Notes: generated by a model not told the origin, from the sequence alone. DNA of 64,000 bases from Clostridiales bacterium Firm_04 (GCA_001603005.1 LVAJ01000029.1:23385-87384); one strand, 5' to 3'. Numbered from the stretch's first letter, positions 15,142 to 24,395 are shown. Translations and numbers: made by a program.

Positions 15142-18100
15142 TCAGAGTTTCTCAATTCTCGCAATGACGCGGAGCATCTTGGTGATATCATCCGTATCAA
15201 TGCTGCCGTTCGCGTTCAGGTCTGTATTGCGCACACCGGCATCGCTGATCTTTGCAGACTTGTCTTCGTTCACAAATCTCGCTGCAAGCACCGCATCGGA
15301 AACATCCAGTACGCCGTCGCAGTTCGTATCGCCGCTCGCAACCGGCTTCACATCAGACTTCGCCGCAGCGCCGATCTCGCTCGAAGATTCACCCGAATAT
15401 TGCTCGATCGGGAACGGATCGCGCACCGTCATCGCATCAGCGAAAATCTCCGCATGATCTGCAAGATAACCCGGCAGATTGATGTCTTTCAGCCAGTGCG
15501 GTCCGTCGAGCATCCCGCCGTAATCCGCGAGCGTGACAAAGGAGATCAGATCTGCATTGTGCATCAGGATCTCGAACAGCTCTGCATAATGCTCGCATCT
15601 TTCCGCATCACGGTAGATCTGCCGCATGTTAACCCACAGATCCGTGATCTGCAGATCCAGTCCGCCGATCGAAGCAAGCTTCTGGATGCCGAGGTCAAAT
15701 CCGCTCAGGATCTCATTGCAGTTGTCGTAGAACGGGATCTCGCCTTCCATGCCGATGCCGTCGATCAGATCTTCCTTCTGAAGCTGCATTGCGAGCGCCG
15801 CGAAGCCCTCAACCTTTCTTTCAAGGAACAGGCTGTGATCTTTCAGATAAAGCGCCGCGCATTTCGGTGCATATTTTCTCGCATATCTGTATGCATTGAA
15901 AATGTATCTCGTGCTGTCCGCGCCGTAAACGCATGCCCACGGGTTTGTCTTTTCGGAATTGCCGTCACTGCCGAGGATCGTGCCGTATTCATCGAGCAGA
16001 TCCGCGCAGACATCGACCGCAAAGACTTCCAGATTCGGATAGTATTCCGCGATCTGTGCAAAGGTCATGCGGATCATCTGTTCCAGTCTGACGTCCATTT
16101 CGTCCGGCGTCAGATAATTGCCCGCGCTGTCTTGCAGGAACCATCTCGGAACACTCGGCTGCAGGAGCGAACCGATGCGGACAGCCAGATGATTCTCCTC
16201 ACAGAATTTCAGATTGAGGTCATTTTTGTTCAGTTCGACCGTAAAGCCGTATTCGCTGTCGGGCGCCTGTTTGAGCAGCGTAAACGGAGTCAGCGCATTG
16301 TATTCCGCCGCGAAATCATAGTTCTGCTTCATGAAATTCGCAGCCTTCACGCCCTGCGCACTCTCCGACGGATTCAGAGTGATGCAAGCCGCGCCGCCGA
16401 TCTTGAAGGAATCCGCGAACAGTCCTTTCAGCGTCTGATCCGCCGCAGAGGATGCCTTCCGGATCACGGTGTCGTTCTTCGTGATGCTGAACTGACCGTT
16501 GTTTTCCGGTTTTTCGCTGTAATCCCAGATCTCGCACATCACAGCAGCAGATTCCACATCCGGCACATTCATGCCGAGCTTTTCCCATTCTGTAAAGTGC
16601 TCGAGCAGCGAGACATTGTTCTCCATCGGATTTTCAGCGTCATCCGAGATCAGATTGTCATTGCGGACACTCCAATAGTGATAGATGACCGGTGCAGCCA
16701 TCGGTACGCAGAGACCGGTCACACAGTCCTTATAGACGACATATTTCTCGCCGCCGACCACAATCGAGCCGACCGGTGTTTGGTCCTGACACAGCTTATA
16801 GCCGTTCCAGCCGTCCACGATATCAAAGATCACGGTCGTGGATTTGTTCCTTGCGATGCCGGTCACGCCGATCCAGCCGCTGCCCTCGATCTCGGCGGTT
16901 GCCTGATAGCTGATATCGAAGGTCTCGCAGGCTTTCCAGTCGATCGGCTTGCTCAGTGCCTTTCCGACGCTGGAAGAAGCCGTTTTCGCATTTCTGAAAT
17001 CCGCCTGGAATACGCCGTTGCCGTCAATGCTCAGCCCGACCATGTCGTAAGGCGCCTCGCCGTGATTGGTCGTCACATAGCCGTCTGCTGTCTTGTGATT
17101 CTGCGTGAAATCCTGATCCGGATACAGGTTCCGGCAGGTCGTCGAATTGGTGGTCAGATCAATGCTGCCGTTTGCCAGATAGGAATGTACATAGAAATCA
17201 AGCGCGCACACCTTTCCGAGCGGACGCTCCTCGTCCTCGATCAGTTTCAGAATGTCATAGACATTCACATGTCCGATCAGATCTGCATTTGCAGTCTGCT
17301 CCGTCTGGGATGTCTTTGCCACACACCAGTATTCGGAATCGCCGGTCTTGCAGAGGTCATACTCGACGCCCTCAACCGTAAATGACTTGATGTATGCGGC
17401 ATTTTCCACTTCGCGCACACCCAGCATGCCATAGGAATTGATGATATAGAGCCGCATGCCTGGATCAACGAGATCGCAGACAACACCTGCATACACATTG
17501 TCGCGCAGGTCGATCGTGCCGCGATAGTAATATGCAAGATCCTGATTCTCCTCCGGATCCAGCGGCTCCGGAATCTCATAGCCGAGGCGATAATCAAAAT
17601 GCGTCGTATCGTTCGTCCAGTCCGCTTTGAAGGAACCGCTGTTGCGGTATTCCGGATGCACCGCTTCCCCGCCGACGGTCATCTGCTGCACGTACCCGTC
17701 CGGTGTGCTGGTATTCATTGCAGCCGTACCGACCACATTTTCCGCTGCCGTCAGCTGATTCTTCGTGAAGTCCGCGGAACCGGTGTGTTCGCTGCCGTCA
17801 GTGCTGCCGTATGCATACGCAAACAGCGAGAGATTGGTCGGCGCTGCGGCAACAAGACCGAGCTTTCTCCACTGTGCCTGATGTGCAGTCATCTCGATCG
17901 TGCCGCCGACTTCGGTTTCCGCACCGGCTGTCAGCTGTCCGTCTGTCCGCACGCAGAGATAATTGACCGGCTGCGGCGCACCGATGCAGCCCTGCTGCAC
18001 CGGATAGCTGCTGAGCTCATAGGTATGCCCGTCCAGCTCATAGCTTCCGAGCACATTCGGCGCGGCAGGCTTCTCGCCTGCATAGCCGTCGATCAGCCAG

Positions 18101-19116
18101 ACATATGCAAGCTGACCGGACAGAAGCGGATAGGTCCCGTGAATGCCGATCTGATCGCCGTCTGCGAGCGTCGCCTTGCCGGCGTAGCTGTAAGAAAGCG
18201 TATCATAGCCGAACTCCGTCTTTGCAAGATCCTTGCCCTCGCGGAAGCATGCTTCCACAACATTTGACCAGTTTGCAGAGAAACCGTCCGTTTCATGGAT
18301 CTGCATATCGGATGTGCCGAGATGATTGACATGCCAGTGCTCCCACATTCTGCCGTCCGGTGTTGTGCCGCAGTCTGCGAACGCCGCAGCCGGCATCTGT
18401 GAAAAGCAGTTCCGGATCGCGTTCACATAGCCCGTTGCGTCATCGCCTGCGTGCACATAAGCGCCGATCCGGCTGACAGAAGACGGGCACGCGATGCCGA
18501 GTGTCTCCCAAGCTGCAAACTGCTCCGTCAGGTTCACGCAATAGCCTGCACCGTCTGTGATCTCCTCGAGCGTGTTCTTCTGTCTGATGCTCCAGACCTG
18601 TGTAACAGTCTTTTCCTTGCCTTCGCTGTCCTTCACGACGGCGTCCGTCTGATAAACATCGTACACGACCGGTATCGCCGCGATGGTCATCGTCACTTCG
18701 CCCGTCTTGGTTCCGACAGCCGGACGCTCTCCGCGCCAGCCCTCGATGATGTAAAATTCCTTGTCTTCGCCGTCGAATGCACCGCTGACGCCGAGCGCAC
18801 TGTCACCCTGCAGGGCAAATTCACTCGTGAACTCATATTGCAGCGTGTCATTTCTCCAGTTTGCAGGCGCAGCCGGATAGGTGCCGACGCCGAAATCGAC
18901 ATCCGATACGTCGCTCCAGTCCGCGCGGAAACAGCCGTTTTCCCCGCGGTCGAGCGCTGCCTCACCGTCATCGGAATGATTGACCGTCTGCCAGTAGATG
19001 CCGTTATCATCGACTTCAAAGTCCGACAGCGCGGTCGCTGAGATCTGGGGAACCGGTACGGATGTGCAAATCATTGCCAGCGCGCCGGCAAGTCCCACAA
19101 TACGTTTGTGATTCAT
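15142..19116 (-). CDS. Secreted multi-module dockerin protein: four GH11-like modules plus GH10-like barrel, probably non-catalytic
   Basis: The 1324-residue precursor begins with a signal peptide (1-29, cut near ISATA). Four successive modules (about 31-245, 250-465, 470-672, 676-890) follow the GH11 xylanase order: 'F.A.W.', then '..YIIEGW.GE+P', then a 'YWSVR' strand ('WSIRQK' 176-180, 'WSVRND' 815-820), then a '.EQFAAWETLG' helix and a final strand. Only module 1 keeps a Glu (120) at the nucleophile position, and none has both glutamates. Residues 895-1235 resemble a GH10 barrel, but 'WDVVNE' reads VDVCAD (1034-1039) and 'ITELD' reads ITDLW (1157-1161). A type I dockerin (1261-1324, two 'D.N.DG..D..D' loops) anchors it to a scaffoldin. 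It is probably a carbohydrate-binding pseudoenzyme; low activity is not excluded. The ATG follows GAAGGGGG. Confidence 0.75.
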   Translation of the reverse strand: MNHKRIVGLAGALAMICTSVPVPQISATALSDFEVDDNGIYWQTVNHSDDGEAALDRGENGCFRADWSDVSDVDFGVGTYPAAPANWRNDTLQYEFTSEFALQGDSALGVSGAFDGEDKEFYIIEGWRGERPAVGTKTGEVTMTIAAIPVVYDVYQTDAVVKDSEGKEKTVTQVWSIRQKNTLEEITDGAGYCVNLTEQFAAWETLGIACPSSVSRIGAYVHAGDDATGYVNAIRNCFSQMPAAAFADCGTTPDGRMWEHWHVNHLGTSDMQIHETDGFSANWSNVVEACFREGKDLAKTEFGYDTLSYSYAGKATLADGDQIGIHGTYPLLSGQLAYVWLIDGYAGEKPAAPNVLGSYELDGHTYELSSYPVQQGCIGAPQPVNYLCVRTDGQLTAGAETEVGGTIEMTAHQAQWRKLGLVAAAPTNLSLFAYAYGSTDGSEHTGSADFTKNQLTAAENVVGTAAMNTSTPDGYVQQMTVGGEAVHPEYRNSGSFKADWTNDTTHFDYRLGYEIPEPLDPEENQDLAYYYRGTIDLRDNVYAGVVCDLVDPGMRLYIINSYGMLGVREVENAAYIKSFTVEGVEYDLCKTGDSEYWCVAKTSQTEQTANADLIGHVNVYDILKLIEDEERPLGKVCALDFYVHSYLANGSIDLTTNSTTCRNLYPDQDFTQNHKTADGYVTTNHGEAPYDMVGLSIDGNGVFQADFRNAKTASSSVGKALSKPIDWKACETFDISYQATAEIEGSGWIGVTGIARNKSTTVIFDIVDGWNGYKLCQDQTPVGSIVVGGEKYVVYKDCVTGLCVPMAAPVIYHYWSVRNDNLISDDAENPMENNVSLLEHFTEWEKLGMNVPDVESAAVMCEIWDYSEKPENNGQFSITKNDTVIRKASSAADQTLKGLFADSFKIGGAACITLNPSESAQGVKAANFMKQNYDFAAEYNALTPFTLLKQAPDSEYGFTVELNKNDLNLKFCEENHLAVRIGSLLQPSVPRWFLQDSAGNYLTPDEMDVRLEQMIRMTFAQIAEYYPNLEVFAVDVCADLLDEYGTILGSDGNSEKTNPWACVYGADSTRYIFNAYRYARKYAPKCAALYLKDHSLFLERKVEGFAALAMQLQKEDLIDGIGMEGEIPFYDNCNEILSGFDLGIQKLASIGGLDLQITDLWVNMRQIYRDAERCEHYAELFEILMHNADLISFVTLADYGGMLDGPHWLKDINLPGYLADHAEIFADAMTVRDPFPIEQYSGESSSEIGAAAKSDVKPVASGDTNCDGVLDVSDAVLAARFVNEDKSAKISDAGVRNTDLNANGSIDTDDITKMLRVIARIEKL

Positions 19117-19189
19117 AGTTAACCCCCTTCTGCTGAGTTTCTTCGTAATTCGATGTGCTGCTTTGGCAGAGACAAACCCCGCCATTCTC

Positions 19190-19218
19190 AATATAACATA
19201 TTTTGTCCAATATTTCAA
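19190..19218 (-). promoter_or_regulatory. Promoter of the large dockerin gene
   Basis: TTGAAA at 19213-19218 and TATATT at 19190-19195 on the minus strand, spacer 17 bp, about 74 bases before the ATG. Confidence 0.65.
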
Positions 19219-19283
19219 GTGGTTTTGGCGCATTTGCTCCGTCCGTCATAAATTTTTAAGATTCAGGCATATGCTGAAAAAAA

Positions 19284-19322
19284 TGCGCCCGCAGGCGGAT
19301 TTCGGAAACCGCAGCGGACGCA
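19284..19322 (-). terminator. Intrinsic terminator of tspO
   Basis: Minus-strand stem TGCGTCCGC/GCGGGCGCA (one wobble), then seven U residues. Confidence 0.7.
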
Positions 19323-19336
19323 CGGGCATATGGGAT

Positions 19337-19813
19337 CTACGGATTCAGCAGCCGGACACCGATCGCAAGATAAGCCGCAAACAGGCTCCAGAGCAGATAG
19401 GGCAGGTTCATCCATGCGGCAAGGCGCCGGACCTTTGCAAAGCGCACGATCATCACCGCGACCAGCAGTGCCAGCAGGACGGCAACCGCAGCCGCGGTCC
19501 CGAACAGCCGGAACCGGAAGAACAGAATGCTCCACGAGAAATTGACCGCAAGCTGCACCACATATGCCGTCAGTGCGCGGCTGCGCAGAACACCGGCATC
19601 TGTTTCCGCATAGACCAGATAGGACGAGATGCCCATGACCGCATAGAGAATCACCCAGACGACCGGAAACACAAAGCCCGGCGGCGAAAACGGCGGCTGC
19701 ACGATTTCGCGGTAAAAGCCTGCGAATCCCCCTGCGAGCAATGCCGAGAGCGCACCGACCAGCTCCGCTGCGACAACAGAGATCAGCATTTCCGTGAGAT
19801 TGAATTTTTTCAT
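19337..19813 (-). CDS. tspO: TspO/MBR family membrane protein
   Basis: A 158-residue protein with five transmembrane helices. It has the family's 'PPFSPPGFVFPVVWVILYAVMGIS' loop and helix 2 (about 41-64), 'LAVNFSWSILFF' in helix 3 and 'MNLPYLLWSLFAAYL' in helix 5. TspO proteins bind porphyrins and lipids; in bacteria they are stress-linked. The tryptophan count is modest but the core residues are there. AAGGGG precedes the ATG. It sits 131 bases downstream of rpsI, separated from it by a terminator, so it is probably transcribed separately. Confidence 0.93.
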   Translation of the reverse strand: MKKFNLTEMLISVVAAELVGALSALLAGGFAGFYREIVQPPFSPPGFVFPVVWVILYAVMGISSYLVYAETDAGVLRSRALTAYVVQLAVNFSWSILFFRFRLFGTAAAVAVLLALLVAVMIVRFAKVRRLAAWMNLPYLLWSLFAAYLAIGVRLLNP

Positions 19814-19870
19814 AGCGGCACCCCTTTTCCGATATTGCTGTATTTTATGCGGCAGCGCGCGGAAATATGC

Positions 19871-19904
19871 AAAAAAGCAGCCTGTTCCCTGCGGAACAGA
19901 CTGC
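19871..19904 (-). terminator. Intrinsic terminator of rplM-rpsI
   Basis: Minus-strand stem GCAGTCTGTTCC/GGAACAGGCTGC followed by six U residues. Confidence 0.9.
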
Positions 19905-19944
19905 GTTTCTGTTTGTATCTTGCTTGATGAAGTATCGAAGAAGA

Positions 19945-20361
19945 TCAGCGCTTCGAGAACTGCGGTGCACGACGAGCAGCCTTGAGACCGTACTTCTTTC
20001 TTTCCTTCATTCTCGGATCGCGCGTGAGGTAGCCAGCCTTCTTCAGAGCCGGACGGAGCTCAGCATTGAACTGGAGCAGTGCGCGTGCGACACCGTGACG
20101 GATCGCACCAGCCTGACCGGTGACACCGCCGCCTGCAACGGTGCAGACGATATCGAACTGTGCAGCGGTCTCGGTCAGCTCAAGCGGCTGACGAACGATC
20201 AGCTTCAGCGTTTCGAGACCGAAGTACTCGTCGATGCTTCTGCCGTTGATCGTGACATTGCCGGAACCCGGATAAAGGCGAACGCGTGCAACGGAATGCT
20301 TTCTTCTGCCGGTGCCGTAGAACGACTTCAGCTTTGCTTCGTAAGAAACTGTTTCACTCAT
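19945..20361 (-). CDS. rpsI: 30S ribosomal protein S9
   Basis: A 138-residue protein, slightly N-terminally extended relative to the usual 130. It has '[15 protein letters not shown]', '[19 protein letters not shown]' and the C-terminal '[24 protein letters not shown]', whose final Lys-Arg reaches the ribosomal P site. It lies 16 bases downstream of rplM, the conserved order for these two genes. Confidence 0.98.
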   Translation of the reverse strand: MSETVSYEAKLKSFYGTGRRKHSVARVRLYPGSGNVTINGRSIDEYFGLETLKLIVRQPLELTETAAQFDIVCTVAGGGVTGQAGAIRHGVARALLQFNAELRPALKKAGYLTRDPRMKERKKYGLKAARRAPQFSKR

Positions 20362-20377
20362 TGTTCAGGCTCCTTTC

Positions 20378-20806
20378 TTACAGTGTCCACAGCTCAGGCT
20401 TCTGAGCGGCGTTCTTGTGCTCTGCATCTGCGTAAACGCGAAGACGCTTCATCGAGGTTCTGCCGATGTGGTTATGCGGCAGCATGCCCTCGACAGCAAT
20501 GTACATTGCGTGCTCCGGCTTCTTCTCCATCAGGTCGCGGTAGGAGACCTTCTTGAGGTGACCGATCCAGCCGGTGTGCCAGATCTCGAACTTCTGGTCG
20601 AGCTTCTTGCCGGTGAGAACTGCCTTTGCGCAGTTGATGATGATGACATGGTCACCGCAATCGACATTCGGCGTAAAATCGACCTTGTGCTTGCCGCGGA
20701 GAATCGCAGCTGCCTTCGCAGCGGTACGGCCGAGCGGCTGACCTGCTGCGTCAATGATATACCATTTCCGGTTGATCTCAGCAACCTTCGGCATAGTGGT
20801 TGACAT
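20378..20806 (-). CDS. rplM: 50S ribosomal protein L13
   Basis: A 142-residue early-assembly protein of the large subunit. It shows 'KWYIIDAAGQPLGRTAAKAAAILRGKHK', 'DCGDHVIIINCAKAVLTGKK', 'RTSMKRLRVYADAEH' and 'AQKPELWTL'. The start chosen has GGAGG 8 bases upstream; two earlier in-frame ATGs overlap the ribosome binding site. It is first in an rplM-rpsI operon with a consensus promoter and a structured leader. Confidence 0.97.
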   Translation of the reverse strand: MSTTMPKVAEINRKWYIIDAAGQPLGRTAAKAAAILRGKHKVDFTPNVDCGDHVIIINCAKAVLTGKKLDQKFEIWHTGWIGHLKKVSYRDLMEKKPEHAMYIAVEGMLPHNHIGRTSMKRLRVYADAEHKNAAQKPELWTL

Positions 20807-20836
20807 AGTATGTTCCTCCATCAAAATTTTTAGGTA

Positions 20837-20885
20837 GCCGGAGTGCGGGGCGATCCACGGGGCTGGATCATGACCGATTTCCGGC
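20837..20885 (-). promoter_or_regulatory. Structured rplM leader, candidate L13 autoregulatory element
   Basis: Right after the promoter, the leader forms an outer stem GCCGGA/TCCGGC and an inner stem GATCC/GGATC. Firmicute rplM genes often have a short L13 leader that senses the protein; the match here is by position and fold only. Confidence 0.5.
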
Positions 20886-20895
20886 GTGCTTTATC

Positions 20896-20924
20896 ATTAT
20901 ACACATTTTGCAAGGGCTTGTCAA
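20896..20924 (-). promoter_or_regulatory. Promoter of rplM-rpsI
   Basis: TTGACA at 20919-20924 and TATAAT at 20896-20901 on the minus strand, spacer 17 bp, both perfect. Confidence 0.9.
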
Positions 20925-21010
20925 TCGGCAAAATGCCGAATTTTCAAAATATATCGTTCATTCTCTTGTTTTCTCTGGATATCTCTCCGGATTGCTCGTT
21001 TTCTCGTGTT

Positions 21011-21568
21011 TCATTTCATTTTCGGCGCATGCCGTTTCCGGTCGGCTTTCCGCATACGCCGGATATAGGCAAAGGTCTTGTCCTCGCCCTGTTCCGCGAG
21101 CATTTTGAGCAGAAAATGGAGTTTTTTCGCCGTTTTCGGATGAATGGGGCGTTTGCGCTTCATGCCCATGAGGAAGTAGTCGAGCGGATCGCTGTTTTTA
21201 TAATGTTCGCCGCGGTAGATCTTGGAAGCGGCAACGCGGTCGCAGAACATCTCGATGAGGTAGCGCGTGGGCATCTCGACGGGCTCATAGACTTTGGTGG
21301 CGGGGTTGATGTCGTTCCAGTATTCAAAATGGTGTTTATTGCGTCCCTTGTGGTGCATCCACGCTTCGGAATAGCCGAACAGCTCCCGTTCCTTTTCGTT
21401 CGGGCTGCGCGTCCCCTGCCAGTAGAGCATACCGGGGATAAACTCGGTCGGGGTAAACTTGGAGAGGTCATGCAGCAGTCCCTGCAGCGGGATACCGGCT
21501 TTGATGCAGTGCCGCAGGACCATATGCCGGTGGCGGGTAATGGTGCGGAAATGTTCGATGGGGTGCAT
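21011..21568 (-). CDS. DUF5662 family protein
   Basis: A 185-residue protein. It carries 'LLHDLSKFTPTEF' (HD-like pair near residue 33), 'GYSEAWMHHKGRNKHHFEYW' and 'MPTRYLIEMFCDRVAASK', the histidine-rich pattern of DUF5662, a probable metal-binding helical family related to HD-type proteins. Activity is unknown. The C-terminus is strongly basic. The ATG at 21568 has GAGG upstream. Promoter repeat P2 lies just before it, with a second unit, P3, 96 bases further upstream. Confidence 0.8.
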   Translation of the reverse strand: MHPIEHFRTITRHRHMVLRHCIKAGIPLQGLLHDLSKFTPTEFIPGMLYWQGTRSPNEKERELFGYSEAWMHHKGRNKHHFEYWNDINPATKVYEPVEMPTRYLIEMFCDRVAASKIYRGEHYKNSDPLDYFLMGMKRKRPIHPKTAKKLHFLLKMLAEQGEDKTFAYIRRMRKADRKRHAPKMK

Positions 21569-21604
21569 ATGATTCGCCTCGGTTCTATCGGATTTGACAG
21601 TACT

Positions 21605-21640
21605 ATTATAACATATATCCGCAAAAAGCGCAATGGGAGA
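21605..21640 (-). promoter_or_regulatory. Portable promoter repeat P2 (proximal unit)
   Basis: Minus strand: CTCTCCCA, then TTGCGC (21628-21633), a 17-bp spacer and TATAAT (21605-21610). It drives the DUF5662 gene. A second unit lies exactly 96 bases upstream. Confidence 0.75.
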
Positions 21641-21686
21641 GGATGCAAAAAAATTGGCTTTTCGCTTCATGGGCGTTATCACGGCG

Positions 21687-21736
21687 GCGGGCACTGCCCG
21701 CTTATAACATATTATGCTGAAAAGCGCAATGGGAGA
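21687..21736 (-). promoter_or_regulatory. Portable promoter repeat P3 with 15-nt palindrome (distal unit)
   Basis: Minus strand: CTCTCCCA, TTGCGC (21724-21729), a 17-bp spacer and TATAAG (21701-21706), immediately followed by the palindrome GCGGGCAGTGCCCGC (21687-21701). The same arrangement occurs at 53790-53839. Confidence 0.65.
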
Positions 21737-21749
21737 GGATGCAAAATTA

Positions 21750-22200
21750 TTGTGTGATGTTTCACAGGAACAATCACAGCGGCAGGCGCGATCCGGTCGC
21801 GCATTTTATACTATTATAATGGTTATTATTCTTTCGATTTCATTCATATGAGTATTTTGCTTAATATATGGGATATTTTGCGATTTTTCAGCATAATTAT
21901 GAAGATTTGATTACAATTTGGTACTAGTTGCACGGAAACGTGCAAAAAATCGCGATTTGCGCACTATTAGTAGAGGGCGCTGTGCAGCAGGGGTGCATTC
22001 GCGGTTGACCGGAGCGGTCACGAATGCGGAGCCGAATGCTGCGGTCCAGTAGGCAGAACCGGCAGCGCAATGAGGTGTCCGACCAAAGTAAGCCGAAGTC
22101 ACAACGCGCCTGGAATCTTGAAAATTTCATATTGGCGGGCTGCATATTGGCGTAAACAGCCCGTCAAATATTTTTGCATATCAGGTTTTTTATCCGTCTG
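21750..22200. other. Gene-free, AT-rich then structured intergenic stretch
   Basis: No reading frame with a ribosome binding site is seen. It includes a long hairpin at 21993-22027 (GCATTCG/CGAATGC around GACCG/CGGTC) and a terminator-like stem at 22131-22171 (TTGGCGGGCTG/CAGCCCGTCAA then ATATTTTT). Confidence 0.5.
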
Positions 22201-22254
22201 TATGACTTGACTGGGCGCGGGTGTAAGAGCGCACTTTCGTCATCCTCTCTTGAT

Positions 22255-22684
22255 CTTGTGTCCGACGTCAGATTTGTCTGGGCGCGGGGCGCGGGTGCGA
22301 GAGACAACCACAAGAGGTAGGGGAAGTCGTCGCTGCGCTCCGGTCTCCCCCTCCCTCTTAAGGTTTTCTCTCGCGCTCTCTTTCCTTATCTCTCTCCCTC
22401 TCTGGTGCGCGCCACTGTCATTTCGTGTTTTTCGGGTTCAACCGCTTGCTTCGCATTCGCCGTCCGCGCTCGCCTGCGTATGCTCCCGATGCACTCCGTT
22501 TTCACTATTCACCATTCATTTTTCACTATTCACCATTCACTTGATCCGCTGGGAGCAGTCACGCCACAGAAGCCGCGTCTAGCGGCGTGAACTACGAATG
22601 TTGGGCGAGCCACGCTGCCGGCTCCCGGAGGGAAATGGAGGCGGGCACTGCCCGCTGCCCGCGCGGGCTCCGCGCCCGCCCGAC
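22255..22684 (+). repeat. Dispersed repeat family R2, copy B
   Basis: Near-identical to copy A in block i (GGGGAAGTCGTCGCTGCGCT, then CCGGTCTCCCC), with TTCACTATTCACCATTCA units in block ii and GGGAGCAGTCACGCC starting block iii. The palindrome GCGGGCACTGCCCGC is at 22641-22655. The repeat ends directly at the -35 box of the CotH gene. Confidence 0.8.
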
Positions 22685-22713
22685 TTGACAAATTTGCCAA
22701 TCTGTTATACAAT
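22685..22713 (+). promoter_or_regulatory. Promoter of the CotH lipoprotein gene
   Basis: TTGACA at 22685-22690 and TACAAT at 22708-22713, spacer 17 bp, abutting repeat R2 copy B. Confidence 0.8.
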
Positions 22714-22769
22714 AGAACAAGCACTTTCCGCATAAGATCCGCACTATGATTCTGAACGGAGATGAAAAA

Positions 22770-24395
22770 ATGAAAAGTACACACAAAATCCTGTTTCCCC
22801 TGCTGCTCTGCGGTCTGCTCTGCGGCTGCACCGCCACCCCGCAGCAAAGCGCGCAGGAATCCGAATCCAAAGCTGAATCACAGCCAAAATCCGAAACCCC
22901 ATTGCCCGAAGTAGAGATCCTTCCGGCAGTCGGTCCGGAAATGCCCACGCTGGCGATCAACACCGTCAGCCGCGATCCCGATATCATGGATTTCGTGACG
23001 AAGCCTGTCGCAAGACATGTCGCCGAAGCGATCGCATCGTGGACACCGGGCTACGTCATCCCGCCGGAGCCGTACTATGAAACATGTCAGGTCTATCTGA
23101 CAGAAATGAAGGACAGCGGTCTGCCCGTGCCCGCCGAGGCAGAGGTCAAGGTGCGCGGCAACTGGACGACCACCTATGACAAAAAGCCGCTGCGCATCAA
23201 ATTCACAGAAAAGCAGAACCTCGGCGGTCTGCACGACGGCGAAGCCTTCCGGAACTGGCTGCTTCTCGCGGGCTATAAGGACGGCTCTCTGCTGCGCGAC
23301 AAAGCGGCGCTGCAAATGGCGCGCGGCATCCTCGGTCCGGACGGGCTCTATGCCGCCGACGCAAAGCTCACCGAGGTCACGGTCAACGGCGAATACTGGG
23401 GCGTCTATCTGCTGACAGAGCCCAATTCCGTCAACGACGCGCGCATCGCCCTGACGGAGCCGGAAGAAGGCTACACCGGCACGGATATCGGCTATCTGCT
23501 GGAATTTGACGGCTATTTCTTCAACGAGGACGACCTGCACCAGTTCCATGTGGACTATGCGGACAATGCCCCGCTGAAACCCTATGACGGCAATGACGGC
23601 AGCGGCAGAACGATCACATGTCTGCCGAAAGGCATGTTCGATGAAAAGCAGGATGTCGGCATGTCGATCAAGAGCGATATCTATTCTAAGGAACAGCATG
23701 ATTTCATCGCAGACTATGTCAACAATGTCTACCGCATTCTCTATTCGGCAGCCTATGAGGACAAAGCGTATCAGTTCAATGCGGATTACACGAAGATCAC
23801 GGAGACTGACGATCTGACGCCGCAGCAGGCAGTCGAGCAGGCGATCAATGTCGATTCGCTCGCAGATGCGTACCTGATTGCCGAGCTAACCTGTGATGCG
23901 GATATCTACTGGTCAAGCTTCTACATGGATGCCGATTTCGGCGCAGACGGCGACAAAAAGCTGACCTTTGAAGCGCCGTGGGACTTTGATTCTTCTATGG
24001 GCAACAAGGATCGCTGCGCGGACGGCACGGGCTTCTACGCCGGCAATATTGTGCCCGATGTGGACGGCGTCCGCTATGAGACCTGCAACCCGTGGCTGAC
24101 CGTGCTGATGTACGAGGACTGGTTCCAGGACGTCATCCGCGAAAAATGGACAAAAGCCTATGACAGCGGTCTGTTCAAGGATACGATCGACCAGATCCGC
24201 ACGGATACGGAAACATGTCAGGAAGCGTTCAAGCGCAACTATAAAAAGTGGAACAATCTCATTGACAACGAGATTTTTGCGAACGAACTCGCGCCGAAAT
24301 CCAAGCTCTGCAAAACGCACGAAGCTGCTGCGGAATATCTGGCGGACTGGCTCGAAAAGCGCGTTGCATTCCTGAATGACGCATGGCACAGCTGA
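22770..24395 (+). CDS. CotH-like kinase domain lipoprotein
   Basis: A 541-residue exported protein. Residues 1-20 form a lipoprotein signal with lipobox 'LLCGC'. The CotH domain follows: 'VKVRGNWTTTYDKKPLRIKF' (about 130-150), 'NWLLLAGYKDGSLLRDKAAL', 'VTVNGEYWGVYLLTE', and 'FEAPWDFDSSMGN' near 405, which holds the metal-binding Asp pair. CotH proteins are atypical kinases acting on secreted proteins, known from spore coats and common in cellulosome-producing ruminococci. A Ser/Glu-rich linker links it to the lipid anchor. The start follows GGAGATG; the upstream in-frame ATG at 22746 is weaker. Confidence 0.9.
   Translation: MKSTHKILFPLLLCGLLCGCTATPQQSAQESESKAESQPKSETPLPEVEILPAVGPEMPTLAINTVSRDPDIMDFVTKPVARHVAEAIASWTPGYVIPPEPYYETCQVYLTEMKDSGLPVPAEAEVKVRGNWTTTYDKKPLRIKFTEKQNLGGLHDGEAFRNWLLLAGYKDGSLLRDKAALQMARGILGPDGLYAADAKLTEVTVNGEYWGVYLLTEPNSVNDARIALTEPEEGYTGTDIGYLLEFDGYFFNEDDLHQFHVDYADNAPLKPYDGNDGSGRTITCLPKGMFDEKQDVGMSIKSDIYSKEQHDFIADYVNNVYRILYSAAYEDKAYQFNADYTKITETDDLTPQQAVEQAINVDSLADAYLIAELTCDADIYWSSFYMDADFGADGDKKLTFEAPWDFDSSMGNKDRCADGTGFYAGNIVPDVDGVRYETCNPWLTVLMYEDWFQDVIREKWTKAYDSGLFKDTIDQIRTDTETCQEAFKRNYKKWNNLIDNEIFANELAPKSKLCKTHEAAAEYLADWLEKRVAFLNDAWHS

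Noticed and set aside
14926..17385. 819-codon plus-strand frame through repeat R2 copy A and into the large dockerin gene
   Set aside because: It runs opposite the GH11/GH10-dockerin gene and starts in a non-coding repeat; no domain is recognisable.
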